DNA from: SVQP01 sp045650025
Lineage (GTDB): Bacteria; Bacillota; Clostridia; Oscillospirales; CAG-272
Direction of reading: 5' to 3'
NCBI GenBank assembly: GCA_045650025.1
Contig: JAZRQR010000022.1
Location: 1-10,512 of the forward strand
DNA: 10,512 nucleotides
The position numbers were made by a program, and so were the translations under genes. Position 1 is the first letter of the stretch. Every line of letters begins with the position of its first letter. A model generated the notes under the pieces. It searched no databases. It saw nothing but the letters and a program-made list of their open reading frames with translations, and was not told where the DNA came from. This document shows positions 1 through 7,549 of the stretch, piece after piece.

Positions 1-107
1 AGGGCTGGGGCAAGGACACTAAGTGGAACACCTCGCTGTTCCACCTGACCATGAGCTACGGTGCCTTGTTTATGGCGGATGTGGATCTAAAGGAGATATT
101 GGATTGA
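1..107 (+). CDS. C-terminal end of an unidentified plus-strand protein (partial)
   Basis: An open frame enters from the left edge (first whole codon at 3) and ends at TGA 105-107, giving 34 residues that begin GWGKDTKWNTSLFHLT and end VDLKEILD. I do not recognise the family. No other in-frame stop interrupts it, the codon use is GC-rich like the other genes here, and a terminator-like hairpin follows 68 bp downstream in the same direction; together these support a real gene end. It converges on the purine operon on the other strand, so it is not part of that operon. The fragment is too short to support a function. Confidence 0.6.
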   Translation, partial: GWGKDTKWNTSLFHLTMSYGALFMADVDLKEILD

Positions 108-117
108 CGAAACGTAG

Positions 118-138
118 GGGCGACTGAACGAATCGCCC
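118..138. repeat. Small GC-rich hairpin after the plus-strand gene
   Basis: GGGCGA (118-123) pairs with TCGCCC (133-138) around a 9-nt loop. No T-tract follows, so it is not a classical terminator. It resembles the short GC-rich palindromes often scattered between genes in Clostridia, but this is only an impression. Confidence 0.35.
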
Positions 139-175
139 GCGCATGGGGCTGACAAATTAACGGTGAAAATATGTG

Positions 176-206
176 AAGCAGAAGTCTTTAGTGGGCTTCT
201 GCTTTT
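176..206 (+). terminator. Rho-independent terminator for the left plus-strand gene
   Basis: AAGCAGAAG (176-184) pairs with CTTCTGCTT (196-204), a 9-bp stem that a G-T and a C-G pair can extend inward. TTTT follows at 203-206. It lies 68 bp after the plus-strand stop codon and inside the left arm of the inverted repeat. The T-tract is short, so efficiency is uncertain. Confidence 0.6.
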
Positions 207-285
207 GCTATGGAGATATTACGCGCAGAAACCGATTGTATTCGCGCTCTCCCCCCTGCGCTTGGAACAAGCCTGCGCCAGCCTT

Positions 286-304
286 CCCCCCTCCCGGAGG
301 GGGG
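286..304. repeat. 19-nt GC-rich palindrome, left copy
   Basis: CCCCCCTCCCGGAGGGGGG is self-complementary over 9 bp on each side of one central base. The same sequence lies inverted at 436-454. It forms the inner end of the left arm and would make a very stable short hairpin. It resembles a REP-type intergenic palindrome; the function is unknown. Confidence 0.7.
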
Positions 305-306
305 CT

Positions 307-433
307 TTGATGGTAGCATCTCGCTTTTCTAAACCGAAACGCAACTGACAACGGTAACTTGAATTACAGAAATCTGTGCGATAACTGATATTTCAGCGGT
401 TAACTTGAAAACGAATGAGCTTGCCACCGATAT
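307..433. other. Centre of the inverted repeat, no gene seen
   Basis: This AT-richer spacer between the two arms holds no credible gene. It has an imperfect direct repeat, CGGTAACTTGAA (352-363) and CGGTTAACTTGAA (397-409), and a tiny hairpin CTGA-TATT-TCAG (385-396). No transposase fragment, tRNA or promoter could be recognised. Confidence 0.55.
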
Positions 434-435
434 AG

Positions 436-454
436 CCCCCCTCCGGGAGGGGGG
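436..454. repeat. 19-nt GC-rich palindrome, right copy
   Basis: CCCCCCTCCGGGAGGGGGG is the exact reverse complement of the copy at 286-304 and forms the inner end of the right arm. Like its partner it can fold on itself as well as pair with the other copy. Confidence 0.7.
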
Positions 455-530
455 AAGGCTGGCGCAGGCTTGTTCCAAGCGCAGGGGGGAGAGCGCGAAT
501 ACATACGGTTTCTGCGCGTAATATCTCCAT

Positions 531-563
531 AACAAAAGCAGAAGCCTTGATGACTTCTGCTTT
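531..563 (-). terminator. Rho-independent terminator of the purine operon
   Basis: On the minus strand AAAGCAGAAG (563-554) pairs with CTTCTGCTTT (544-535), a 10-bp stem with a 9-nt loop, followed by TGTT, so the stem end and tail read TTTTGTT. It lies about 70 bp after the fhs stop and is the only hairpin-plus-T-tract seen after the operon. On the plus strand the same stem is followed by CGTTTTG, so it may also act as a second stop for transcripts from the left. Confidence 0.65.
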
Positions 564-632
564 CGTTTTGCTTATGATTCCGCTAATTTGTCAGCCCCAT
601 GGGTGCGCTGTTTTCTACATTATTATAGTGGG

Positions 633-2306
633 TTAGAACAACCCAGTGATGGTGCCGTCCTTGTCCACGTCGATCTTCTCCGCTGCAGGAACCTTAGGCA
701 GACCCGGCATGGTCATAATATCACCCGTCAGCACGACCACAAAGCCTGCGCCTGCGGAAACCTTGACGTTCTTGACCGTGACCGTAAAGCCCTCGGGTGC
801 ACCCAGCTTGGTCATGTCATCCGAGAAGGAATACTGCGTCTTTGCCACGCAGATGGGGCACTTATCAAAGCCCAGCGCGGTCAGCTCTGCGATCTGCTTC
901 TGCGCTGCGGGCAGAATGGAAACGCCTGCACCGCCATATACCTTCTTGACAACTGCCTCGATCTTATCCTGAATGCTGCCGTCCAAGGTGTAAGAGAAGG
1001 TGAAATCACCCTGCTCCTCCTCGCACAGTCTGACAACCTCCTTAGCAAGCTCTACGCCGCCGTTACCGCCCTTAGCCCAAACCTCGGACAGTACCACGTT
1101 GACACCCAGCTCGCGGCACTTGCGGATGATCTCCTCCACCTCTGCATCGGTATCGGTGGGGAAACGGTTGACAGCCACCACGCAAGGCAGCTTGTATACG
1201 TTTTTGATGTTGGAAACGTGGCGCAGCAGGTTGGGCAGACCCTTAGCCAGCGCCTCAAGATTCTCGGTTCCCAGCTCGGTCTTTGCCAAACCGCCGTGCA
1301 TCTTGAGCGCACGAATGGTGGCAACTACCACAACCGCATCGGGCGTCAGACCCGCCATACGGCACTTGATGTCCAGGAACTTCTCCGCACCCAGATCCGC
1401 ACCAAAGCCAGCCTCGGTGACGGTGTAGTCACCCAGCTTCATCGCCAGCTTGGTTGCCATGATCGAGTTACAGCCGTGCGCAATATTTGCAAAAGGACCG
1501 CCGTGCACCAGCGCGGGCGTGCCCTCCAGGGTTTGTACCAGATTGGGCTTGATGGCATCCTTCAAGAGTGCCGCCATTGCGCCAACTGCCTTGAGGTCGC
1601 CTGCGGTAACGGGCTTCTGTTCATACGTGTATGCCACGATGATGCGGGAGAGTCTTTCCTTAAGGTCTTCGATCGAAGAAGCCAGGCAGAAGACTGCCAT
1701 GATCTCGGATGCAACCGTAATATCATAGCCATCCTCGCGGGGCGTACCGTTGACTCTGCCGCCCAGACCGTCCACAACAAAGCGCAGCTGACGGTCGTTC
1801 ATATCCACGCATCTCTTCCAGGTGATGCGTCTGGGGTCAATGCCCAGCGCATTGCCCTGATAAATGTGGTTATCCAGCATCGCTGCCAGCAGATTGTTGG
1901 CAGCGCCGATGGCATGGAAGTCGCCCGTAAAGTGCAGGTTAATATCCTCCATGGGCACGACCTGTGCCCACCCGCCGCCTGCCGCACCGCCCTTGACACC
2001 GAATACCGGTCCCAGAGAGGGCTCACGCAGCGCTACCATCACGTTTTTGCCGATCTTGCGCATACCGTCCGCCAGGCCAATGGTCGTGGTGGTCTTGCCC
2101 TCGCCCGCAGGGGTGGGGGTGATGGCGGTCACCAGGATCAGCTTGCCGTCCTTTTGATCGGTTGCGTTCATCAGCGCAGTGTAATCTACCTTTGCCTTAT
2201 ATCTACCGTATTGCTCCAAATATTCCTCGGGAATGCCCGCGGTCTTTGCAATCTCGGTAATGGGCTGCATTTTCACGCTCTGGGCAATTTCAATATCTGT
2301 CATCAT
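633..2306 (-). CDS. fhs: Formate--tetrahydrofolate ligase (10-formyl-THF synthetase)
   Basis: This 557-residue cytoplasmic enzyme joins formate to tetrahydrofolate using ATP, giving 10-formyl-THF. The length is normal for bacterial FTHFS. The nucleotide-binding loop PTPAGEGKTTTTIG is at 64-77, followed by ALREPSLGPVFG (92-103), the glycine-rich family signature GVKGGAAGGGW (103-113), EDINLHFTGDFHA (120-132) and the second signature VATIRALKMHGG (328-339). The first signature ends in Trp where I recall Tyr as usual. The first of two adjacent ATGs is chosen; GGGG lies 10 nt upstream, directly after the stop codon of the IMP dehydrogenase gene (14-bp gap). As the last gene of a purine operon it most likely supplies formyl groups to AICAR transformylase and PurN. 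No other Wood-Ljungdahl gene is visible, so an acetogenic role is not supported here. Confidence 0.96.
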   Translation of the reverse strand: MMTDIEIAQSVKMQPITEIAKTAGIPEEYLEQYGRYKAKVDYTALMNATDQKDGKLILVTAITPTPAGEGKTTTTIGLADGMRKIGKNVMVALREPSLGPVFGVKGGAAGGGWAQVVPMEDINLHFTGDFHAIGAANNLLAAMLDNHIYQGNALGIDPRRITWKRCVDMNDRQLRFVVDGLGGRVNGTPREDGYDITVASEIMAVFCLASSIEDLKERLSRIIVAYTYEQKPVTAGDLKAVGAMAALLKDAIKPNLVQTLEGTPALVHGGPFANIAHGCNSIMATKLAMKLGDYTVTEAGFGADLGAEKFLDIKCRMAGLTPDAVVVVATIRALKMHGGLAKTELGTENLEALAKGLPNLLRHVSNIKNVYKLPCVVAVNRFPTDTDAEVEEIIRKCRELGVNVVLSEVWAKGGNGGVELAKEVVRLCEEEQGDFTFSYTLDGSIQDKIEAVVKKVYGGAGVSILPAAQKQIAELTALGFDKCPICVAKTQYSFSDDMTKLGAPEGFTVTVKNVKVSAGAGFVVVLTGDIMTMPGLPKVPAAEKIDVDKDGTITGLF

Positions 2307-2320
2307 ATCGGTTTTTCCCC

Positions 2321-3823
2321 TTATACTTGCTTATTGGAGGTCTTGACAACAACGTCGTGTGCGCCGCCCTCAACGATACTCGTGGAGGATACCAGCGTCA
2401 GCTTTGCCTTCTGCTGCAGCTCGGGAATGGTGAGCGCGCCGCAGTTGCACATGGTGGACTTGACCTTGTAGAGCGTGGTCTGTACGTTATCGGACAGCTT
2501 ACCTGCGTAGGGCACGTAAGAGTCAACGCCCTCTTCAAAGGACAGCTTGGTAGCGCCGCCCAGGTCATATCTCTGCCAGTTACGAGCGCGGTTAGAGCCC
2601 TCGCCCCAGTACTCCTTCATCAAGGTACCGCCTACGTTGACCTTTGCGCTGGGAGACTCCTCAAATCTAGCAAAATATCTGCCAAGCATGACGAAGTCTG
2701 CGCCCATAGCCAGTGCCAGCGTGATGTGGTGGTCGTGTACGATACCGCCGTCCGAGCAAACGGGCACGTAAATACCGGTCTCCTCGAAGTACTCGTCACG
2801 AGCCTTGCAAACCTCGATCAGCGCAGTTGCCTGACCGCGGCCAATGCCCTTGGTCTCTCTGGTGATACAGATCGAGCCGCCGCCGATACCAACCTTGATA
2901 AAGTCTGCGCCGCAGTCTGCTAAGAAGCGGAAGCCCTCGCGGTCTACTACGTTACCTGCACCGATCTTGACGGTATCGCCGTAGTTCTCGCGTACCCACG
3001 CGATGGTCTGCTCCTGCCAAGCGGAGAAGCCCTCGGAGGAGTCGATGCACAGTACGTCTACGCCTGCCTCTACCAGCGCGGGAACACGCTGTGCGTAGTC
3101 ACGGGTATTGATACCGGCGCCAACCACGTATCTCTTCTGCGCGTCCAGCAGCTCGTTGGGGTTTTTCTTATGGGTGTCGTAGTCCTTGCGGAATACGAAT
3201 GCGACCAAGCAACCGTACTTGTCCACGATGGGCAGAGAGTTGAGCTTGTGATCCCACATAATATCGTTTGCTTCCTTGAGCGTGGTGCCCTCGGGAGCGG
3301 TGATCAGCTTAGCCAGAGGGGTCATAAACTCCTCTACCTTGAGATCAGGAGACATACGGCTGACGCGGTAGTCTCTGCCGGTTACGATGCCCAGCAGCTT
3401 GCCGCTTCCGGTGCCGTCATCGGTAACAGCCACGGTGGAGTGACCGGTCTTCTGCTTGAGATCCAGAATGTCCGCCAGCGTCTGATCGGGGCGGATGTTG
3501 GAATCGCTCTTGACAAAGCCTGCCTTGTGACCCTTCACGCGTGCGACCATAGCAGCCTCGTCCTCAATGGTCTGTGCACCGTAAATGAAGGACACGCCGC
3601 CCTCCTTTGCCAGCGCCACAGCCAGCTTATCGCCCGATACCGACTGCATGATTGCCGACACCATGGGGATATTCATGGTGATGGCAGGCTGCTCGCCCTT
3701 GCGGAAGCGCACCAGAGGGGTGCGCAGCGAGACGTTGGTGGGAATGCAATCGGGACCCGAGTAGCCGGGAACTAACAAATATTCATTAAACGTATGAGAT
3801 GCTTCGGGATAAAAGTATGCCAT
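2321..3823 (-). CDS. guaB: IMP dehydrogenase, Tritrichomonas-like type
   Basis: This enzyme oxidises IMP to XMP with NAD+, the committed step to GMP. It has 500 residues. The TIM barrel is interrupted by a CBS-domain region at about 104-220 (DDGTGSGKLLGIVTGRDY and LNSLPIVDKYGCLVAFV are typical CBS strands). The catalytic loop GIGGGSICITR is at 312-322 with nucleophile Cys319. The mobile flap NRARNWQRYDLGG (411-423) carries the Arg418-Tyr419 pair used in hydrolysis. Asp261, Lys310, Arg382 and Glu431 are also present. These numbers coincide with the well-studied Tritrichomonas foetus enzyme (about 503 aa), as do the N-terminal HTFNEYLL and C-terminal SIVEGGAHDV blocks as I remember them. A perfect AGGAGG (3833-3838) lies 9 nt before the ATG. 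The gene sits 19 bp after purL and 14 bp before fhs in the same operon. Confidence 0.95.
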   Translation of the reverse strand: MAYFYPEASHTFNEYLLVPGYSGPDCIPTNVSLRTPLVRFRKGEQPAITMNIPMVSAIMQSVSGDKLAVALAKEGGVSFIYGAQTIEDEAAMVARVKGHKAGFVKSDSNIRPDQTLADILDLKQKTGHSTVAVTDDGTGSGKLLGIVTGRDYRVSRMSPDLKVEEFMTPLAKLITAPEGTTLKEANDIMWDHKLNSLPIVDKYGCLVAFVFRKDYDTHKKNPNELLDAQKRYVVGAGINTRDYAQRVPALVEAGVDVLCIDSSEGFSAWQEQTIAWVRENYGDTVKIGAGNVVDREGFRFLADCGADFIKVGIGGGSICITRETKGIGRGQATALIEVCKARDEYFEETGIYVPVCSDGGIVHDHHITLALAMGADFVMLGRYFARFEESPSAKVNVGGTLMKEYWGEGSNRARNWQRYDLGGATKLSFEEGVDSYVPYAGKLSDNVQTTLYKVKSTMCNCGALTIPELQQKAKLTLVSSTSIVEGGAHDVVVKTSNKQV

Positions 3824-3832
3824 ATCGATTTA

Positions 3833-3838
3833 CCTCCT
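3833..3838 (-). promoter_or_regulatory. Shine-Dalgarno of the IMP dehydrogenase gene
   Basis: AGGAGG on the minus strand, 9 nt before the ATG at 3823, inside the 19-bp gap after the purL stop. It fixes the start codon. Confidence 0.85.
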
Positions 3839-3842
3839 GAAA

Positions 3843-6800
3843 TTAACCTTTGAAATATTTGACGGCAGATGCAAACATGCCGATATCGAAATTGCCGGGA
3901 ACGTTGCGGTAAAGTCCCGCGCCGATTCGCTCGGAGTGACCCATCTTACCAAAGACGCGTCCGTCGGGCGAGGTGATACCCTCAACTGCAAAGACCGAGT
4001 TGTTGGGGTTGCAGCGAACGTCGCTTGTTACGATGCCCTGCTCGTCCACGTACTGAGTTGCGATCTGTCCGTTTGCCGCCAGCTGCGCTGCCAGCTCCTC
4101 GGAGCACAGGAAGCGACCTTCACCGTGCGAGATCGGTACGTTGACCACGTCACCAACCTGTACGTTCTGCAGCCAGGGAGACAGGTTGGAGCAAATGCGG
4201 GTACGCACGATGCGCGACTGGTGTCTGCCAATGGTATTGTAGGTCAGAGTGGGACAATTTTCATCGGTGTCGATGATCTTACCGTAAGGCACCAGACCCA
4301 GCTTGATCAGCGCCTGGAAGCCGTTACAGATACCTGCCATCAAGCCGTCGCGGTTATCAAGCAGATCGCTGACCTGCTCCTTTACCTCGGCATTACGGAA
4401 GAAGGAGGTAATGAACTTACCCGAACCGTCGGGCTCGTCACCGCCCGAGAAGCCGCCGGGCACAAAGATGATCTGCGACTGTGCGCACAGCTTTGCAAAC
4501 TCCTCAACCGAGCGGGCAATGCCCTCACCGGTCAGGTTGTTGACCACAAAGATCTTTGCCTTAGCGCCTGCATCCGCGAATGCCTTTGCGCTATCGTATT
4601 CGCAGTTGGTGCCGGGGAATACGGGAATGATGACCTGAGGAGCGTTTGTCAGGATCGCGGGAGCCTTCGCCTTGCAGCCATCCGTATACGCAACGGTGGG
4701 CAGTGCGCCGCTCTTGTGTGCGATGTTGCAGGAGTAAACGCTCTCCAGCTTGTTTTCATAGGCTTCAAGCAGTGCATCCAGCGCAACGGCTGCATCACCC
4801 AGGGTAATGCTCTTCTCTGCGGTGGTGTAACCCAGCAGCATGCCGTCGATCTCTGCGCCCTCTGCAAGCTCCAGAATGAATGCGCCGTAGTTGTAACCGA
4901 AGATGGTTTCCATGGAAACCGCGCCGTCAAAGGCAAAGCCGATGCCGTTACCCATGCTCATCTTGAGCACGCCCTCGGCAACACCACCCAGCGTGGGCGT
5001 CCATGCTGCGAGCACCTTGCCCGCCTGCATGCCTGCATAGACCGTATCGTACAGTGCCTTAACGCTCTGGGCTACGGGCAGACCGTTCTCGCCAACGGCA
5101 GGGGTCAGCAGCACGACCTTGTGGCCGGCGCCCTTGAACTCACCGCTGACAACCTCGGAGGTGTCACCCGTGGTAACCGCGAAGGAAACCAGCGTAGGAG
5201 GAACGTCCAGCTTATCAAACGAGCCGGACATGGAGTCCTTACCGCCGATCGAAGCGATCTCAAAATCCTTTTGCGCCATCAGCGCGCCAAGCAGCGCCGC
5301 CATGGGCTTGCCCCAACGGGCGGGATTCTGACCGGGCTTTTCAAAGTATTCCTGGAAGGTCAGATAAACGTCCTCAAACTTTGCACCCTGCGCAACCAGC
5401 TTGGAAACCGATTCCACAACTGCGAGATATGCGCTGTGATAGGGCGACTTTTCGGCAATGAAGGGGTTATAGCCCCACGCCATATAAGAGCAGGTGCTGT
5501 GGTGCTTTTTCTCAACCGAGATCTTGTGCACCATTGCCTGAATGGGGGTGAGCTGATGCACGCCGCCGAAGGGCATGAGCACCGTGCCTGCACCGATGGT
5601 GGAGTCAAAGCGCTCGGAAAGTCCGCGACGCGAGCAGATGTTCAAGTCTCCCGCCAGCGCCTGCATGCCGCATGCGAAATCAGCGGGGATCTCCTTGGTG
5701 TAATCACCGGGCTTGGAGAGCTTGATGGCGGTGCGCTTGGATGCACCGTTGGAGTTCAGGAATTCACGGGAAAGGTCTACGATCACCTTGCCGTTCCAGG
5801 TCATGGTCAGTCTCTTCTCTGCCTTGACGCGTGCAACGCGCGTAGCCTCCAGGTTTTCCTCCAGCGCCAGCTCGCAGAAGCGATCCACGTCTGCGGGAGC
5901 TACCACAACAGCCATTCTTTCCTGGCTTTCGCTGATGGCAAGCTCGGTGCCGTCCAGAACCTCGTACTTCTTGGGAACTGCGTTCAGATCAATATCAAGA
6001 CCGTCCGCCAGCTCGCCGATTGCAACCGATACGCCGCCTGCGCCAAAGTCGTTGCAGCGCTTGATCAGCTTGGATGCCTCGGGATTACGGAACAGTCTTT
6101 GCAGCTTTCTTTCCTCGGGAGCGTTACCCTTCTGTACCTCTGCGCCGCAGCTTTCCAGCGATTCCACGGTGTGCGACTTGGAGGAGCCGGTAGCACCGCC
6201 GCAGCCGTCGCGACCGGTTCTACCGCCCAGCAGGATGATCACGTCCTCGGGATCGGGTACCTCACGGCGTACGTTCTCGGCAGGAGCCGCTGCGATGACC
6301 GCGCCGATCTCCATTCTCTTTGCCGCGTAGCCGTCGTGATACAGCTCGTCCACCTGACCGGTAGCAAGACCGATCTGGTTACCGTAAGAGGAATAACCCG
6401 CAGCCGCCGTGGTGACCAGCTTTTTCTGGGGCAGCTTGCCGGGCATGGTTTCGGACAGAGCGCGCGTAGGATCTGCGCCGCCCGTTACGCGCATTGCCGC
6501 ATAAACGTAGGAGCGTCCGGACAGAGGGTCACGGATCGCGCCGCCAATGCAGGTTGCAGCGCCGCCGAAGGGCTCAATTTCGGTGGGATGATTGTGCGTT
6601 TCGTTCTTGAAAAGCAGCAGCCAGGGCTCGTCACCCTCCTCGGTCTTGACCGTGATCTTAACCGTGCACGCATTGATCTCCTCGGATTCGTCAATGCGGG
6701 GCAGCTTGCCGTTTGCCTTTAAGTAGCGCGTGCCAATGGTGGCAATGTCCATGAGCGTCATGGGCTTGTGCTCTCTGCCAAGCTCGCTTCTGAGGTTGGA

Positions 6801-7544
6801 GTATACCTTGCAAGCGCGCTCCAGCTCGGCGTCCTCGATCTCCACCTCACCGATCTCGGTCAAGAAGGTGGTGTGACGGCAGTGGTCGGACCAGTAGGTA
6901 TCGATCATGCGGATCTCGGTAATGGTGGGATCGCGCTTTTCGCTGACAAAGTAGTCGCGGCAGAACGCCAGGTCATCCATATCCATTGCCAAGCCGTATC
7001 CCTTAACAAAAGCCTTCAGCGCATCCTCGTCCATCTCGCAGAAGCCGTTCAGGGTCTCTACGGTGGTGGGGATATCATACTGTGCCGCCAGCGTCTCGGG
7101 CTTGTCCAAGGTTGCCTCGCGGCTCTCTACGGGGTTGATGACGTGCTTCTTGATCGCGGCAACGTTTGCCTCGGTCAGAGCACCGTACAGAAGATATACC
7201 TTTGCGGTGCGTACCATAGGACGGTCGCCGCAGGAAATGATCTGCATGCACTGCGCCGCGCTATCCGCTCTCTGGTCATACTGACCGGGCAGATACTCCA
7301 CGGCAAATACGACAGCGCCGTCTGCCTCGATGGCATCCGACACGTTGTCGAGCTGGGGCTCGGAGAGCACAGTCTGCGTTGCGTACGCAAACAGCTGCTC
7401 GGTGGCATTCTCCACGTCGTAGCGGTTGATCACGCGCACGCGCTCAAGTGCCTCAATGCCCAAAAACGTATTGATCTCTTTACAAAGGGACGCAGCCTCG
7501 TGGTCAAGTCCCTGCTTTTTTTCAACGTAAACTCTAAAAACCAT
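3843..7544 (-). CDS. purL: Phosphoribosylformylglycinamidine synthase with fused glutaminase
   Basis: PurL converts FGAR, glutamine and ATP to FGAM, the fourth step of purine synthesis. With 1233 residues this is the large single-chain form, apparently the clostridial clade (clade II). A PurS-like N-terminal region spans about 1-140. The synthase part has YWSDHCRHTTF (217-227), HNHPTEIEPFGGAA (317-330) and NDFGAGGVSVAIGELADGL (498-516). The C-terminal PurQ-like class I glutaminase starts near 968 (VIIPVFPGTNCEYD), with the nucleophile in GICNGFQ (Cys1073) and the His-Glu pair in GHSER (His1203, Glu1205). All expected catalytic residues are present, so both activities should be intact. The reading frame stays open 39 codons further upstream, but that stretch lies in purD, is Arg-rich and unlike PurL; the ATG at 7544 follows AAGGAGG. 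The gene follows purD with a 10-bp gap. Confidence 0.97.
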   Translation of the reverse strand: MVFRVYVEKKQGLDHEAASLCKEINTFLGIEALERVRVINRYDVENATEQLFAYATQTVLSEPQLDNVSDAIEADGAVVFAVEYLPGQYDQRADSAAQCMQIISCGDRPMVRTAKVYLLYGALTEANVAAIKKHVINPVESREATLDKPETLAAQYDIPTTVETLNGFCEMDEDALKAFVKGYGLAMDMDDLAFCRDYFVSEKRDPTITEIRMIDTYWSDHCRHTTFLTEIGEVEIEDAELERACKVYSNLRSELGREHKPMTLMDIATIGTRYLKANGKLPRIDESEEINACTVKITVKTEEGDEPWLLLFKNETHNHPTEIEPFGGAATCIGGAIRDPLSGRSYVYAAMRVTGGADPTRALSETMPGKLPQKKLVTTAAAGYSSYGNQIGLATGQVDELYHDGYAAKRMEIGAVIAAAPAENVRREVPDPEDVIILLGGRTGRDGCGGATGSSKSHTVESLESCGAEVQKGNAPEERKLQRLFRNPEASKLIKRCNDFGAGGVSVAIGELADGLDIDLNAVPKKYEVLDGTELAISESQERMAVVVAPADVDRFCELALEENLEATRVARVKAEKRLTMTWNGKVIVDLSREFLNSNGASKRTAIKLSKPGDYTKEIPADFACGMQALAGDLNICSRRGLSERFDSTIGAGTVLMPFGGVHQLTPIQAMVHKISVEKKHHSTCSYMAWGYNPFIAEKSPYHSAYLAVVESVSKLVAQGAKFEDVYLTFQEYFEKPGQNPARWGKPMAALLGALMAQKDFEIASIGGKDSMSGSFDKLDVPPTLVSFAVTTGDTSEVVSGEFKGAGHKVVLLTPAVGENGLPVAQSVKALYDTVYAGMQAGKVLAAWTPTLGGVAEGVLKMSMGNGIGFAFDGAVSMETIFGYNYGAFILELAEGAEIDGMLLGYTTAEKSITLGDAAVALDALLEAYENKLESVYSCNIAHKSGALPTVAYTDGCKAKAPAILTNAPQVIIPVFPGTNCEYDSAKAFADAGAKAKIFVVNNLTGEGIARSVEEFAKLCAQSQIIFVPGGFSGGDEPDGSGKFITSFFRNAEVKEQVSDLLDNRDGLMAGICNGFQALIKLGLVPYGKIIDTDENCPTLTYNTIGRHQSRIVRTRICSNLSPWLQNVQVGDVVNVPISHGEGRFLCSEELAAQLAANGQIATQYVDEQGIVTSDVRCNPNNSVFAVEGITSPDGRVFGKMGHSERIGAGLYRNVPGNFDIGMFASAVKYFKG

Positions 7545-7549
7545 GCTGT

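Larger units (their letters stand above)
142..306 (+). repeat. Left arm of a large inverted repeat
   Basis: This arm is the reverse complement of 434-601. The outer 18 bp (142-159, CATGGGGCTGACAAATTA) match 584-601 exactly. After a diverged spacer of 16 nt (20 nt in the other arm) and a hairpin with a shared stem but different loop, 196-306 matches the reverse complement of 434-544 over 111 bp without gaps and with three mismatches (208, 235, 236). The arm starts 34 bp after the stop of the plus-strand gene and ends in a 19-nt GC palindrome. It may be one copy of a dispersed intergenic repeat or one arm of a foldback or MITE-like element; the window alone cannot decide. Confidence 0.85.
434..601 (-). 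repeat. Right arm of the large inverted repeat
   Basis: This is the reverse-complement partner of 142-306. Read on the minus strand it presents the same order as the left arm: an 18-bp outer block, a diverged spacer, a hairpin, a long conserved block and a GC palindrome. Its outer end lies 31 bp after the fhs stop, almost the same distance as the left arm from its own gene. Each converging transcript would therefore read the same sequence. Confidence 0.85.

Noticed and set aside
163..348. 61-residue plus-strand and 68-residue minus-strand (329-535) small open frames sharing a peptide ending SLPPSRRGA
   Set aside because: They are the two inverted arms read in the same frame. There is no ribosome binding site, two of the three mismatches change the amino acid, and the peptide includes the translated GC palindrome. 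A repeat explains them better than a gene pair.
108..632. Riboswitch, tRNA, CRISPR array or transposase remnant in the intergenic region
   Set aside because: No purine riboswitch core, cloverleaf, regularly spaced repeats or transposase motifs were seen. Only the inverted repeat, its hairpins and a short spacer are present.
588..2471. 627-residue plus-strand open frame opposite fhs
   Set aside because: It is codon-aligned antisense to fhs, its product is rich in Cys, His and Gln and resembles no family, and it overlaps a clear FTHFS gene. It exists because fhs avoids TTA, CTA and TCA codons.
3936..6722. 928-residue plus-strand open frame opposite purL
   Set aside because: It is antisense to an unmistakable PurL in the codon-aligned frame, with no ribosome binding site or recognisable domain.
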